41,532 nucleotides of DNA from an uncultured Pelagibacteraceae bacterium (GCA_902597725.1 CACJYQ010000009.1:1-41532); one strand, 5' to 3'; counted from the first letter of the stretch, positions 7,125-15,760 are shown. Notes: generated by a model not told the origin, from the letters alone. Numbers and translations: made by a program.

Positions 7125-8614
7125 TAAACTGTGTTTTCTTTAATGAATTTATCTGCAGCCGACAAAATTAATTTTTTTCTATCCACTTTCATTTTATCAA
7201 ATATTCTTACCATCATTGAAAGTCTTGGATTTTTTAAAAAAAACTTTCTATTACGATCTATAAATCTCCAATAAAGTCCGTCCATCGTGTTACACCATTC
7301 TCCTTTTTTAAAATCCATCATTTTCATAAAATAACTTGATCCACAAATGTATGGTTTGGTTGCAAAAATTCCCCCGTCACTAAATAACCCCATACCATAA
7401 ACATTGGGTACCATTACCCAATCTGAGGAGTCGACAAACATCTCCATAAACCATTTATAAACAAACACTGGTTTGATCTCACAAAGATTCATGATGTTTG
7501 ATAAAATCATTAATCTTTCAATATGATGAGACCATCCATAATTTAAAGCATTTTTAATTGCGTAATCTAGTGGAGGTAAACCAGTTGTTCCGTCATACCA
7601 TGACTTTTTCATTTTACGATTTTGTTTGAAAAAATTTCCAGTTTCCATTTCATTTGAGTAACTTTGATAAATTCCTCTCATAAATTCTCTCCATCCTATA
7701 ACCTGACGAACATAACCTTCTAGAGAATTTAATCTAATTTTTTTACTCTTATGAAAATCTAAAACTTTTTTGATAATAAATTCAGGTGTGATTAAACCTA
7801 GGTTGATATAAGGACTTAAAGCGCTGTGAAATAAGATATTATCTTTTTGATCTACTGCGTCTTCATAATCACCAAATAAATTAGATTTTTCTTTAATAAA
7901 AAAATTCAATAATTTGACCACATCATTGTGCTCTGTGGCAAACCAAAAATTTTCGGTTGTTCCTGGATGATCTTTAAATAGTTTTTCAATAATGGGTTTT
8001 AATTTTTTTGTATGATTTGTTTCATTAATTTTAGGAAACTTTGGAATAGAAATATTTTTTGGTAACTTATTTCTATTATCTTCATCAAAACTCCATTTAC
8101 CTCCAATAGGATTTCCGTCCGAACCCATTAATATTCCAGATTTCTTTCTCACTTCCTTATAAAAAGTTGCCATGAAAGGTTTTTTTGATTTAGATAAATA
8201 TTGTTTAAATTCGTCTCTTGAGTTCAAAAACATCGGAGTTTGAACGATATTCCATTTGATCTTTTCTTTTTTTACGAAATGATTAATTTTTTTCTCAAAA
8301 AATTTATCCTCGACTTCAAAACTTGAAATCTCTTTTATTTTTTTTGAATTAATTACTTTTTTTAATTTTTTTAAATAATCATCTTTAAATTCTTTATCCT
8401 CAATTTTAAAATATTCTAATTTAAACTTATCTTTTCTGAGGTTTTCCGCATGTGAACGCATTGATGACAAAAAGAGAAGTATCTTATTTTTATGATGTTT
8501 TTCATAAGTACATAATTGATAATCCTCTGCCATAAAAATTAGGTGGTCTTTTTTGAAGCGATCCAAGTATTTTGATGGAAATAATTGATTGCCCAGTATA
8601 AAAAATAACTTCAT
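7124..8614 (-). CDS. Cryptochrome/photolyase of the PhrB (FeS-BCP) type, apparently lacking the Fe-S ligands
   Basis: 496 residues. The N-terminal part (MKLFFILGNQLF, then SSMRSHAENLRK) is the Rossmann-like domain of deoxyribodipyrimidine photolyase-related proteins. The C-terminal part is the FAD domain: HSALSPYINLGLITP (263-277), YVRQVIGWREFMRGIY (301-316), HHIERLMILSN (363-373), WVMVPNVYGMGLFSDGG (399-415) and LYWRF (447-451). PhrB-type enzymes repair (6-4) photoproducts and carry a 4Fe-4S cluster. Here the four ligand positions appear to be P348, K436, E439 and N442, and the intervening loop is about 12 residues shorter. Cysteines C378, C424 and C441 remain but do not fit the ligand spacing. 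It heads a six-gene minus-strand run. Confidence 0.9.
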   Translation of the reverse strand: MKLFFILGNQLFPSKYLDRFKKDHLIFMAEDYQLCTYEKHHKNKILLFLSSMRSHAENLRKDKFKLEYFKIEDKEFKDDYLKKLKKVINSKKIKEISSFEVEDKFFEKKINHFVKKEKIKWNIVQTPMFLNSRDEFKQYLSKSKKPFMATFYKEVRKKSGILMGSDGNPIGGKWSFDEDNRNKLPKNISIPKFPKINETNHTKKLKPIIEKLFKDHPGTTENFWFATEHNDVVKLLNFFIKEKSNLFGDYEDAVDQKDNILFHSALSPYINLGLITPEFIIKKVLDFHKSKKIRLNSLEGYVRQVIGWREFMRGIYQSYSNEMETGNFFKQNRKMKKSWYDGTTGLPPLDYAIKNALNYGWSHHIERLMILSNIMNLCEIKPVFVYKWFMEMFVDSSDWVMVPNVYGMGLFSDGGIFATKPYICGSSYFMKMMDFKKGEWCNTMDGLYWRFIDRNRKFFLKNPRLSMMVRIFDKMKVDRKKLILSAADKFIKENTV

Positions 8615-8641
8615 AATTAAATATAACTAATAAAAATTTTT

Positions 8642-9352
8642 ATGTCAGAAAAATATCTTATTCTTGGTGCGACAGGTTCAATCGGATCTAGTTTAGCCGA
8701 ACAATTAGTAAATTCAGGAAATTCAGTTCATTTAGTTGGCAGAAATGAAAATGAAACAAAAAATATTTCTGAGAAATTGGGTTGTAGTTTTACAATAGCC
8801 GATGTTTTGCAGGATGGATTTGTGGAAAAGGTTAAAAATGATATTTCTGATGTAAAAGGAATTGCCTACTGTGTAGGTTCAATTGATTTAAAACCTTTAA
8901 GAATGGTCAATGAGCAGGATTTTAATAAGTGTATGAAATTAAATTTATATTCAGCAGTTGAAGTGATAAAAGGCTACCAGGATAGTTTAAAAAAGAATAA
9001 AGGTTCGGTAGTTTTATTTTCCACAGTTGCAGCTCAAAGAGGTTTTACAAATCACGCTATAATTGCTTCTACTAAAGCTGCTGTAGAGGGTTTAACTGTT
9101 TCTTTAGCAGCGGAATTTGCTCCTAATATAAGAGTGAACTGTATTGCGCCTAGTTTGACTAACTCGAAAATTGCTGAGCCAATGTTAAAAAATAAAGCAT
9201 TAGCAGATGGTATAGCTAAAGCTCATCCTTTAAAAAGATTAGGTGAAGGTAAGGACTCTGCCTCTCTTGCAAAATTTCTTATCACTGACGACAGTTCTTG
9301 GGTTACAGGTCAAATCATTGCTGTTGATGGTGGTAGATCAAAACTTTCTTGA
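8642..9352 (+). CDS. Short-chain dehydrogenase/reductase-like protein without the catalytic Tyr
   Basis: 236 residues, the normal length of a classical SDR. The nucleotide-binding loop GATGSIGSS is at 9-17, the NAG-like motif reads YCVGS at 76-80, N101 matches the active-site Asn, and S127 the catalytic Ser. The tail shows the usual PxxxxS/NCIAPS and WVTGQIIAVDGG. The Y-x-x-x-K motif is altered: it reads I141-A-S-T-K145, so Lys is kept but Tyr is Ile. The protein may not be a normal oxidoreductase; it could use another acid or act structurally. It diverges from the photolyase gene with only 27 bases between start codons. Substrate unknown. Confidence 0.82.
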   Translation: MSEKYLILGATGSIGSSLAEQLVNSGNSVHLVGRNENETKNISEKLGCSFTIADVLQDGFVEKVKNDISDVKGIAYCVGSIDLKPLRMVNEQDFNKCMKLNLYSAVEVIKGYQDSLKKNKGSVVLFSTVAAQRGFTNHAIIASTKAAVEGLTVSLAAEFAPNIRVNCIAPSLTNSKIAEPMLKNKALADGIAKAHPLKRLGEGKDSASLAKFLITDDSSWVTGQIIAVDGGRSKLS

Positions 9353-9353
9353 A

Positions 9354-10418
9354 GTGAAAAGAACGTTTGTAACAATTTTTTTATTTACACTTTTTATAAA
9401 TTATTCATTTGCTGATAATTTAAAATTTAAGAAGATTGTAAATTTAAAAGGTCCATGGGGATCTACTTTTATTAGTGATACAGAATTATTAATTACCGAA
9501 AAAAGTGGAAAAATTAAACTAATAGATCTAAATACTAAAAAAATTTCTTCATTAAATCACAATCTTAATTATTTAGAGCATGGACAGGGTGGTTTATTAG
9601 ATATTCTTTATAAAGATGATTTTGTATATATTTCTTATACCGAAAATAGAGGAAATTGGAAAACTAGTACCTCAATAGCAAGATCGAAATTTAATGAAAA
9701 AGATTTAATCTTTAAAAATATTTTCCAAGCAAATCCACCTATTGACTCTGGATATCACTTTGGATCAAGGTTGGCGATCAAAGATGGTTATCTTTTCGCG
9801 TCTGCTGGTGAAAGAGGTCAAGGTATGATTGCACAAGATCCTACAAAGCATCCTGGTAGTATCATTAGAGTAAATATTGATGGAAGTATCCCAAAAGATA
9901 ATCCAAAATTTCAGGGTAAATCAGATTGGTTGCCCGAAATTTATCAAATAGGTATTAGAAATCCTCAAGGTCTAACTTTATCACCATTTGATGAAAAAAT
10001 TTATATGAGTAATCATGGAGCAAGAGGAGGAGATTGGTTTGGTGAAGCAAAGAAAGGTGAAAATTATGGATGGAAAATTTTAGGTTGGGGAGGGACAAAC
10101 TATTCAGGTATTCCTATCGGTCCTAAATGGAAGCCAGGTTTTACAAAAGCGATACAATATTGGGTGCCATCCATAGCAACAAGTGCGATAACAATTTACA
10201 AAGGAAAAGAGTTTAGTGAATGGAATGGCCATGCTTTAATTACTTCACTTAAAGATAAATCCTTGAGAAAATTAATATTTGACGACTTATCTAATGTAAA
10301 AGAGGAAATCATATTTAAAAATAAAATTGGAAGAATAAGAGATATACAAGTCCATCCAGATAACGGAAAAATTTACTTTTTAGGAGAAGACGCTCTCTGG
10401 CTGATGGAGAAAAACTAG
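9354..10418 (+). CDS. PQQ-dependent sugar (aldose) dehydrogenase, secreted
   Basis: 354 residues, close to the E. coli YliI length. A GTG at 9354, one base after the SDR stop, gives a clean signal peptide of about 20 residues (VKRTFVTIFLFTLFINYSFA-D). A longer frame back to 9243 lies inside the SDR gene and lacks such a signal. Motifs of the soluble GDH/Asd six-bladed propeller are clear: GYHFGSRLAIKDGYLFASAG, HPGSIIRVNIDGS, GIRNPQGLTLSP, MSNHGARGGD and GENYGW. The family oxidises aldose sugars in the periplasm, passing electrons via PQQ. No PQQ synthesis genes are present, so cofactor must come from elsewhere in the genome or from outside. Confidence 0.88.
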   Translation: MKRTFVTIFLFTLFINYSFADNLKFKKIVNLKGPWGSTFISDTELLITEKSGKIKLIDLNTKKISSLNHNLNYLEHGQGGLLDILYKDDFVYISYTENRGNWKTSTSIARSKFNEKDLIFKNIFQANPPIDSGYHFGSRLAIKDGYLFASAGERGQGMIAQDPTKHPGSIIRVNIDGSIPKDNPKFQGKSDWLPEIYQIGIRNPQGLTLSPFDEKIYMSNHGARGGDWFGEAKKGENYGWKILGWGGTNYSGIPIGPKWKPGFTKAIQYWVPSIATSAITIYKGKEFSEWNGHALITSLKDKSLRKLIFDDLSNVKEEIIFKNKIGRIRDIQVHPDNGKIYFLGEDALWLMEKN

Positions 10419-10421
10419 TTT

Positions 10422-10468
10422 TTTAGATATAAGTAACCACTTAATTCGAATAAAAGATTATATCTAAA
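10422..10468. repeat. 11-base perfect inverted repeat in the gap between sugar dehydrogenase and EamA genes
   Basis: The arms TTTAGATATAA (10422-10432) and TTATATCTAAA (10458-10468) are exact reverse complements, with 25 bases between. They fill most of the 57-base gap. An AT-only stem like this is weak as a terminator and has no T run of note after it. It may be a regulator site or an mRNA hairpin ahead of the EamA gene, which starts 8 bases later. Confidence 0.5.
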
Positions 10469-10475
10469 TAAATTT

Positions 10476-11375
10476 ATGAATTGGGTCGTTTTTACAATTT
10501 TAGCAGCTTTTTTTCAAAATCTAAGAACTTCTTTACAGAAAAAATTAAATAAAAATTTATCATTGGTTGCTTCTGCTTATGTAAGATTTGCCTTCGCATT
10601 ACCATTTGCATTTATATTATTTTTTCTTTTTCATGATTTTGGTATCATTTCAGATATTCTAGATCAAACTAACTTTATTTTTTTCACCTTTTTAGGATCT
10701 ATTTTACAAGTTACTTTTACAATAACGTTATTATACCTTTTTAGATTTTCGAATTTTGTTGTCGGTACTTCACTAAGTAAAACGGAAGTTATTCAAATTG
10801 CGATCTTTGAATATATCATATTAAAAGATAAATTAAATTTGCTTGGTGTTTTTGGAATAATAATTGCAACACTTGGGGTTATTATTATTTCGATCAAAGA
10901 TTATAAATTATTTTTTAAAAATTTTTTTTCAAGAGTAACACTTATTGGATTGGGAGCAGGACTTTTACTGGGTCTCAGTGTTGTATATTTTAGGGCAGCT
11001 GCACTAACACTAGAAAATTTTTCCTCTAATTTTGATAAAGCGCTTACTACAGTTTTTTTTGCTTTAGTAATTCAAACTATAATCATTACTGCATATCTAA
11101 TAATTTTTGAAAAATCGGAATTCAAAAAATTTTTTGATAATAAATTTGAAATATGCTTGACTGGCTTAGCTGGTTTTTTAGCGACACTATCCTGGTTTTT
11201 TGCTTTCACTTTAATTCAAGCATCTTTCGTAAGAGCTGTTGGTCAAATTGAAATATTTTTTAGTTACATCTCATCTAAATATCTTTTTAAAGAAAAAATA
11301 ACTTTTATTGAAATTTTAGGTATTTTGATATTTATAGCTGGTGCAACTTTATTACTTTTAACAAGAACAACTTAA
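10476..11375 (+). CDS. EamA/DMT-superfamily membrane transporter
   Basis: 299 residues with about ten hydrophobic segments, arranged as two five-helix repeats typical of the drug/metabolite transporter superfamily. The first repeat contains VRFAFALPFAFILFFLF and the GILGVIIATLGVIIIS-type ending; the second ends IEILGILIFIAGATLLLL. Proteins of this family export or import small metabolites such as amino acids, but the substrate cannot be read from sequence. It follows the sugar dehydrogenase on the same strand, though an inverted repeat lies between them. It ends 3 bases from the convergent SHOCT gene. Confidence 0.82.
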   Translation: MNWVVFTILAAFFQNLRTSLQKKLNKNLSLVASAYVRFAFALPFAFILFFLFHDFGIISDILDQTNFIFFTFLGSILQVTFTITLLYLFRFSNFVVGTSLSKTEVIQIAIFEYIILKDKLNLLGVFGIIIATLGVIIISIKDYKLFFKNFFSRVTLIGLGAGLLLGLSVVYFRAAALTLENFSSNFDKALTTVFFALVIQTIIITAYLIIFEKSEFKKFFDNKFEICLTGLAGFLATLSWFFAFTLIQASFVRAVGQIEIFFSYISSKYLFKEKITFIEILGILIFIAGATLLLLTRTT

Positions 11376-11378
11376 TCT

Positions 11379-11645
11379 TTAATTATTTAATAATTTATTT
11401 TTTGCCTTTTCAAACTCTTCTTGAGTTAATACACCGCTTTCTCTTAGTGCATTCAATTTTTCTAATTCATTACTTAAAGATTTATCAGTGTTAGACTCCT
11501 CATTATTGTCATCTGTGTCATTTTCATCTTTGTTAGCTTGGTTAGCTTGTTTTGCGCTAACACCGCTCATGATAGCTCTCGTCCCTAAGTATAAGACAAA
11601 GAATAAAATAGGAATTACCAGTCCAAAAAAAATTAATTTTTCCAT
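11379..11645 (-). CDS. Small membrane-anchored SHOCT-domain protein
   Basis: 88 residues. Residues 4-24 form one membrane helix. An acidic, Asn/Asp-rich linker follows (about 35-58). Residues 60-87 (LEKLNALRESGVLTQEEFEKAKNKLL) are a SHOCT motif, a short C-terminal helical hairpin found on many unrelated small proteins and thought to aid oligomerisation. Function unknown. It is the last of the minus-strand series from hemC, 3 bases after the stop of the preceding small membrane protein. Confidence 0.75.
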   Translation of the reverse strand: MEKLIFFGLVIPILFFVLYLGTRAIMSGVSAKQANQANKDENDTDDNNEESNTDKSLSNELEKLNALRESGVLTQEEFEKAKNKLLNN

Positions 11646-11648
11646 TAC

Positions 11649-11852
11649 TTAATCATCATCCTCTTCTCTCCAATTTTTTTCATACATTAGCCAAGCTGCA
11701 TATATAACTGAAAATGTTCCAACAATCATACCATAATCAAAACCTGTTTGTTGATCATATAAGTACCAGCCCAATTGGGTTGCTCCAATAGTAGGAACTG
11801 TTAAAATTAAGAATACAATTGCAATTCTATATGGATATTTAGGTTTCTTCAC
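11649..11852 (-). CDS. Small membrane protein of unknown function
   Basis: 67 residues with two membrane helices (about 9-30 and 40-57), a basic N terminus (MKKPKYPYR) and a strongly acidic C terminus (WREEDDD). The family is not recognised. Charge distribution puts the N terminus inside. It lies between folD (36 bases upstream) and the SHOCT gene (3 bases downstream) on the same strand, and is probably co-expressed with the latter. Confidence 0.55.
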   Translation of the reverse strand: MKKPKYPYRIAIVFLILTVPTIGATQLGWYLYDQQTGFDYGMIVGTFSVIYAAWLMYEKNWREEDDD

Positions 11853-11888
11853 ACCTCAAAATATCAAAAAATTTAATGGGTTGTAACT

Positions 11889-12734
11889 TTAAAGTTGCGA
11901 TCTTTTGAAACACTCTACAGTATTTTTTAATAAACAAGCGATTGTCATTGGTCCAACTCCACCTGGAACTGGTGTTAAAGCTTTAGCATTTTTTGAAACT
12001 TCATCAAATGCAACATCACCAACAATACCTTTATCTGTTTTATTAATTCCAACATCAATTACAATTGTGTCTTTTTTAACCCAATCCCCTTTAACAAGTT
12101 CAGGAATACCGACAGCAGCTATAATAATATCTGCTTCTAAACATTCAGCCTTGAGATCTTTTGTTTTTGAGTGAGTAATTGTTACCGTACAATTTTCTTT
12201 TAAAAGAAGCTGTGTCATCGGTTTTCCATTTAGATTAGATCTTCCAACTACAACTGCTTTTTTTCCACTTAAGTTTGGCTCAATTTTTTTAATTAATAAA
12301 TAACAGCCTAGTGGAGTACAAGGCACGGAACTCTCGTAACCTGAAGAAAGATTGCCAACATTCATAGGATGAAATCCATCAACGTCTTTAGATGGATGAA
12401 TAGCCTCAATAATTTTTTGTTTATCGATATGTTTTGGCAAAGGTAACTGAACTAAAATACCTGAAACGCTCTTATCTTTATTGAGATCATTAATCTTATC
12501 CAAAATAACTTTTTCTTCCACAGAGTCTGGGTATTTAATTACATCAGACTTTAAACCAACCTCTTTTGCTGATTTCTCTTTGTTTCTTACATATATTTGA
12601 CTAGGGGTAAGATCTCCGATCAAAATCACCGTTAAACCTGGCACTTTATTATACTTATTTTTTAATTCAGCTACTTCTTGTTTAAGTTCTTCTCTTAATT
12701 CAGCTGCTGCTTTTTTTCCATCAATTAGAATCAT
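11889..12734 (-). CDS. folD: Bifunctional methylenetetrahydrofolate dehydrogenase/methenyltetrahydrofolate cyclohydrolase
   Basis: 281 residues from ATG 12734, the normal FolD length. It interconverts methylene-, methenyl- and 10-formyl-tetrahydrofolate, supplying formyl groups for purine synthesis (compare purH in this window) and initiator tRNA. The catalytic Y-x-x-x-K region reads YVRNKEKSAKEVGL; QLPLPKHID, DVDGFHPMNVG and PVPGGVGPMT are diagnostic. A longer frame to 12791 runs through the YggT gene; the internal ATG gives the family start MILIDGKKAA. It begins 5 bases downstream of the YggT stop. Confidence 0.97.
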   Translation of the reverse strand: MILIDGKKAAAELREELKQEVAELKNKYNKVPGLTVILIGDLTPSQIYVRNKEKSAKEVGLKSDVIKYPDSVEEKVILDKINDLNKDKSVSGILVQLPLPKHIDKQKIIEAIHPSKDVDGFHPMNVGNLSSGYESSVPCTPLGCYLLIKKIEPNLSGKKAVVVGRSNLNGKPMTQLLLKENCTVTITHSKTKDLKAECLEADIIIAAVGIPELVKGDWVKKDTIVIDVGINKTDKGIVGDVAFDEVSKNAKALTPVPGGVGPMTIACLLKNTVECFKRSQL

Positions 12735-12739
12735 AAGTT

Positions 12740-13030
12740 TTAAAAAATTAAAGGTGCGATGTAGAGCTTCATACACATTTCTATAAACCAAATCAATAGA
12801 AGTAATATAATGGGTGAGATATCTAAGGATCCTAAATTAGGTAAAAAACGTCTAATTTTATTAAGTATAGGATCTGTCAAACGATATGTTAATTCTAAAA
12901 TTGAATAAACAAATCTATTTTGTGTATTTAAAACATTAAAAGCAACCAACCAGCTTATAATTACATTGGCTATTACTACGTAGGAATAAAGCTTTAATAT
13001 TTGTAAAGCTAAATAAAAAATGGCTATCAT
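12740..13030 (-). CDS. yggT: YggT-family membrane protein
   Basis: 96 residues with two hydrophobic regions and the YggT signature between them: TYRLTDPILNKIRRFLPNLG at about 48-67, followed by DISPIILLLLI. YggT proteins are small integral membrane proteins of uncertain role, linked in some bacteria to osmotic stress and cell-division genes. The start overlaps the mechanosensitive channel stop by 4 bases, a coupling that fits a shared osmotic role. This is inference from position. Confidence 0.85.
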   Translation of the reverse strand: MIAIFYLALQILKLYSYVVIANVIISWLVAFNVLNTQNRFVYSILELTYRLTDPILNKIRRFLPNLGSLDISPIILLLLIWFIEMCMKLYIAPLIF

Positions 13031-14112
13031 TTTTTTTCTATATAAATAGATGAACTTGGGAATGCAAAAGACGCTTTGTTTTTTTCAACAATCTTTTTTA
13101 TTTCAATTGCTAATTTCTCTTTAACCGATAACCACTCATTCCAACTGTCTGATTTAGTAAAACAACGAACATACATATCAATTGAACTATCAGAAAATTT
13201 GTCAACCCTCACCGCAATGCCTATGCTTGTGTTAAAGTCCTCGCTTTTTTGAATATGATCTTCAATTTCATTTCTTATAGTTTTTAATTGATCAACTGTT
13301 GTGTCATATTGAAGAGTTATAATCCAACTTATTAACCAATTTGAAGTTTCACTAACATTTACAACTGCATTTTCAGCAAATTGAAAGTTAGGAATAATTG
13401 CAAGAGATTTATCAAACTTTCTTATTGTTGTTGATCTGAACCCGATTTTTTCAACTATACCTTCTATAATTCCCTCGACTAATATCCAATCACCTATTTT
13501 AAATCTTTTTTCAACTAGAACTAAAATACCTGAAATTAAATTTTTAAATAAATCTTGGGCGCCCAAAGCCACTGCAACACCAAATAAACCAAGACCAGCA
13601 ATAATTGGTCCTATCTTTATTCCCCAAAGTTCTAATACAGCAGCTAGACCTAAAATAAAAATTAGTATTTTTAAGGATTTAATAATCCATCCAATTAACT
13701 CTCTTGTTAAAAGTTTATCAAGTCCACTTAAAATATAAGACACAGGTTCAATAATTTGATGTATCACCCAAAAGATTAAAATTGTTATTAAGGTTCTATT
13801 TATTGTGTCAACAACTTCTCTACCTTCAATAGAAAAAGTCATATAATAACTTGCTATAAAAAAACCCAAAACGATTGGTAAAAATCTTGCTGGTCCAATC
13901 AATGCAGACACAAAAGTATCATCTAATTTATTAGTAGTTCTTTTAGAAATTATTTCTAATTTTTTAATAATAAGTTTACTTATTAATCCCCTAAATATTA
14001 AAAAAATTAAAAATATTCCAATACCAATTAATATTTGAAAAATATCTACTCCTAGAATCCCTCTGTTCCAGACTGATAAAAAGACTTCGGAAAAATTATT
14101 TATTATTTCCAT
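13027..14112 (-). CDS. MscS-family mechanosensitive channel
   Basis: 361 residues. Several membrane helices occupy the first 190 residues. The pore-lining helix and beta domain follow: GPIIAGLGLFGVAVALGAQD, then LFKNLISGILVLVEKRFKIGDWI and STTIRKFDKSLAIIPNFQFAENAVVNVS. These are hallmarks of the small-conductance mechanosensitive channel, which opens on membrane tension to release solutes during osmotic downshock. Compared with E. coli MscS (286 residues) there is an N-terminal extension with extra helices. It lies 2 bases after hemD and overlaps yggT by 4 bases. Confidence 0.92.
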   Translation of the reverse strand: MEIINNFSEVFLSVWNRGILGVDIFQILIGIGIFLIFLIFRGLISKLIIKKLEIISKRTTNKLDDTFVSALIGPARFLPIVLGFFIASYYMTFSIEGREVVDTINRTLITILIFWVIHQIIEPVSYILSGLDKLLTRELIGWIIKSLKILIFILGLAAVLELWGIKIGPIIAGLGLFGVAVALGAQDLFKNLISGILVLVEKRFKIGDWILVEGIIEGIVEKIGFRSTTIRKFDKSLAIIPNFQFAENAVVNVSETSNWLISWIITLQYDTTVDQLKTIRNEIEDHIQKSEDFNTSIGIAVRVDKFSDSSIDMYVRCFTKSDSWNEWLSVKEKLAIEIKKIVEKNKASFAFPSSSIYIEKK

Positions 14113-14114
14113 AA

Positions 14115-14813
14115 TTAAATTTTATATAACAAAAATTCTTCTTCTCCAGGATTAAAAAGAAATATCTTTTTCCACTTAATTTCATTTAATTTAGCTGATG
14201 TTTTTTCACCTATACACATCAAATTAGTACTCATCCAAAGACTTTCTAGCTGATTAAATTTTATGAACTTTAAAAGACTTGATGCACTATTTTGTGAATA
14301 AACGTAAACCATATCAGGCATATCAAGTTTTAACTTATCGATAAAATCATTATCAAATTTTTCATTATGTACAGTTTCATAGTTTATCAATCGTTTAACT
14401 TCATATCCCTCATTTTGCAGTTGATTATCAAGATCCACTGAAATGTTTTCTCCACTTACATAAATTAATTTACCCTCAGTTTTATCAAAATTCTGCAATA
14501 TCAATTCTCTCAAATTTAGAACGTTTCCCTCTGCAGCAATTGTATTGGAAAAACCATGGCCTCTTGCTTCTTGTTCAGTTGCATTTCCTACACAAAAACA
14601 TTTTATATTTTTATCTATTCCGTTTAAATTTAAAAATCTTACAGCATTAGAACTTGTAAAAATAATACCTTTAAACTTAGAAAGATCTATTTCTTCATGT
14701 AGAATCTTTTTTATTGATAATAAGGGTAAATGTGAAACCTTATGACCGAGAGACTGAAATTTAATGATCATTTCAGAACAATCTTCTAGAGGTCTGGTTA
14801 ATAGAATATGCAT
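14115..14813 (-). CDS. hemD: Uroporphyrinogen-III synthase
   Basis: 232 residues. HemD closes hydroxymethylbilane to uroporphyrinogen III while inverting ring D. The family is poorly conserved, but the pattern is visible: MHILLTRPLEDC at the start, GIIFTSSNAVRFL at about 50-62, FCVGNATEQEARGHGF near 72-87, and VYVYSQNSASSLLKF near 168-182. Its place directly behind hemC (one base between them) makes the call firm. The encoded start ATG follows the hemC stop without its own clear ribosome binding site. Confidence 0.93.
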   Translation of the reverse strand: MHILLTRPLEDCSEMIIKFQSLGHKVSHLPLLSIKKILHEEIDLSKFKGIIFTSSNAVRFLNLNGIDKNIKCFCVGNATEQEARGHGFSNTIAAEGNVLNLRELILQNFDKTEGKLIYVSGENISVDLDNQLQNEGYEVKRLINYETVHNEKFDNDFIDKLKLDMPDMVYVYSQNSASSLLKFIKFNQLESLWMSTNLMCIGEKTSAKLNEIKWKKIFLFNPGEEEFLLYKI

Positions 14814-14814
14814 T

Positions 14815-15732
14815 TTACCTTTTGTAAGTATTATTCGATTTTATTTTTAAAATTTGACCAATTTCATTTCCAAGTTCTCTAAAATTTTCTAATTTGTCGG
14901 ATTTTTTTTCATAAAATCTTTGTGAACCATCCAATGAGAAAAGCTCAGCTTCTACTGTAATTTTGTTTTCATCTATTTCAGAATAAATTCCAACTGCTGT
15001 TTCACAATCTCCCTCTAAAATTTTTAGAATATTTCTTTCAGCATGTGCTCTTTTATAAGTCTCTTTATGATTAATTTTTTTTAACATTGAAATCATATCT
15101 TCATCATTTTCTCTACACTGTATAGCAATTATACCTTGTCCTGCACTTGGAATTATTTCCTCAATAGAAAAAATTTCTGAAATTTTATCTTCTAAATTCA
15201 GGTACTTTATTCCAGCATAAGATAAAATTATCGCATCATACTCACCATCTGCTAATTTTCTTATTCTAGTGTCAACATTGCCTCTTATAAGTTTACAATT
15301 AACATCTGGCCTTATCTTTTTAATTTGAAATTGTCGCCTATATGAGGATGTTCCAATAACAGCATTTTGTTTTAAATCTTTAAATTTTTTATTTCCATTA
15401 ATTATTGCGATTTCTCTCGCATCAGTTCTTTCAAGAAATGTATCTGTTAAAAGACCATTAGTCTCAATTGCTGGCATGTCTTTAAGTGCATGAACCGCTA
15501 TATCAATATTATTTTTTTGAAGTTCTTGCTCGATACTACTTGAAAACAAACCTTTGCCACCAACATCAGATAATCTTATATCTTGTATCTCATCCCCTTT
15601 AGTGGAAATTTTTTTAATATTTACATCCTGATCAATAAATCTCGTTGCCTCAATAATTTTCTCTTTTACTTTTTGAGCATATAATAATGCTAACTTGCTT
15701 CCTCGAGACCCAATTGTTATTTTCTTTTTCAT
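14815..15732 (-). CDS. hemC: Hydroxymethylbilane synthase (porphobilinogen deaminase)
   Basis: 305 residues. It polymerises four porphobilinogens to hydroxymethylbilane for haem and other tetrapyrroles. Family motifs: IGSRGSKLALLYAQ (7-20), STKGDEIQD (43-51), VGGKGLFSSSIEQEL (57-71), VHALKDMP (80-87) and GTSSYRRQFQI (127-137). C243, in EGDCETAVG, is the residue that carries the dipyrromethane cofactor. It is the first gene of a minus-strand series and diverges from tsaD across a 55-base gap. Confidence 0.97.
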   Translation of the reverse strand: MKKKITIGSRGSKLALLYAQKVKEKIIEATRFIDQDVNIKKISTKGDEIQDIRLSDVGGKGLFSSSIEQELQKNNIDIAVHALKDMPAIETNGLLTDTFLERTDAREIAIINGNKKFKDLKQNAVIGTSSYRRQFQIKKIRPDVNCKLIRGNVDTRIRKLADGEYDAIILSYAGIKYLNLEDKISEIFSIEEIIPSAGQGIIAIQCRENDEDMISMLKKINHKETYKRAHAERNILKILEGDCETAVGIYSEIDENKITVEAELFSLDGSQRFYEKKSDKLENFRELGNEIGQILKIKSNNTYKR

Positions 15733-15760
15733 AAAAAAATCATTTCTTACTTGTATTGGG

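Noticed and set aside
9243-9353. Upstream extension of the sugar dehydrogenase frame
   Set aside because: It lies in the SDR gene in another frame; GTG 9354 gives a clean signal peptide.
12735-12791. Upstream extension of folD
   Set aside because: It is within yggT, and ATG 12734 gives the known FolD start.
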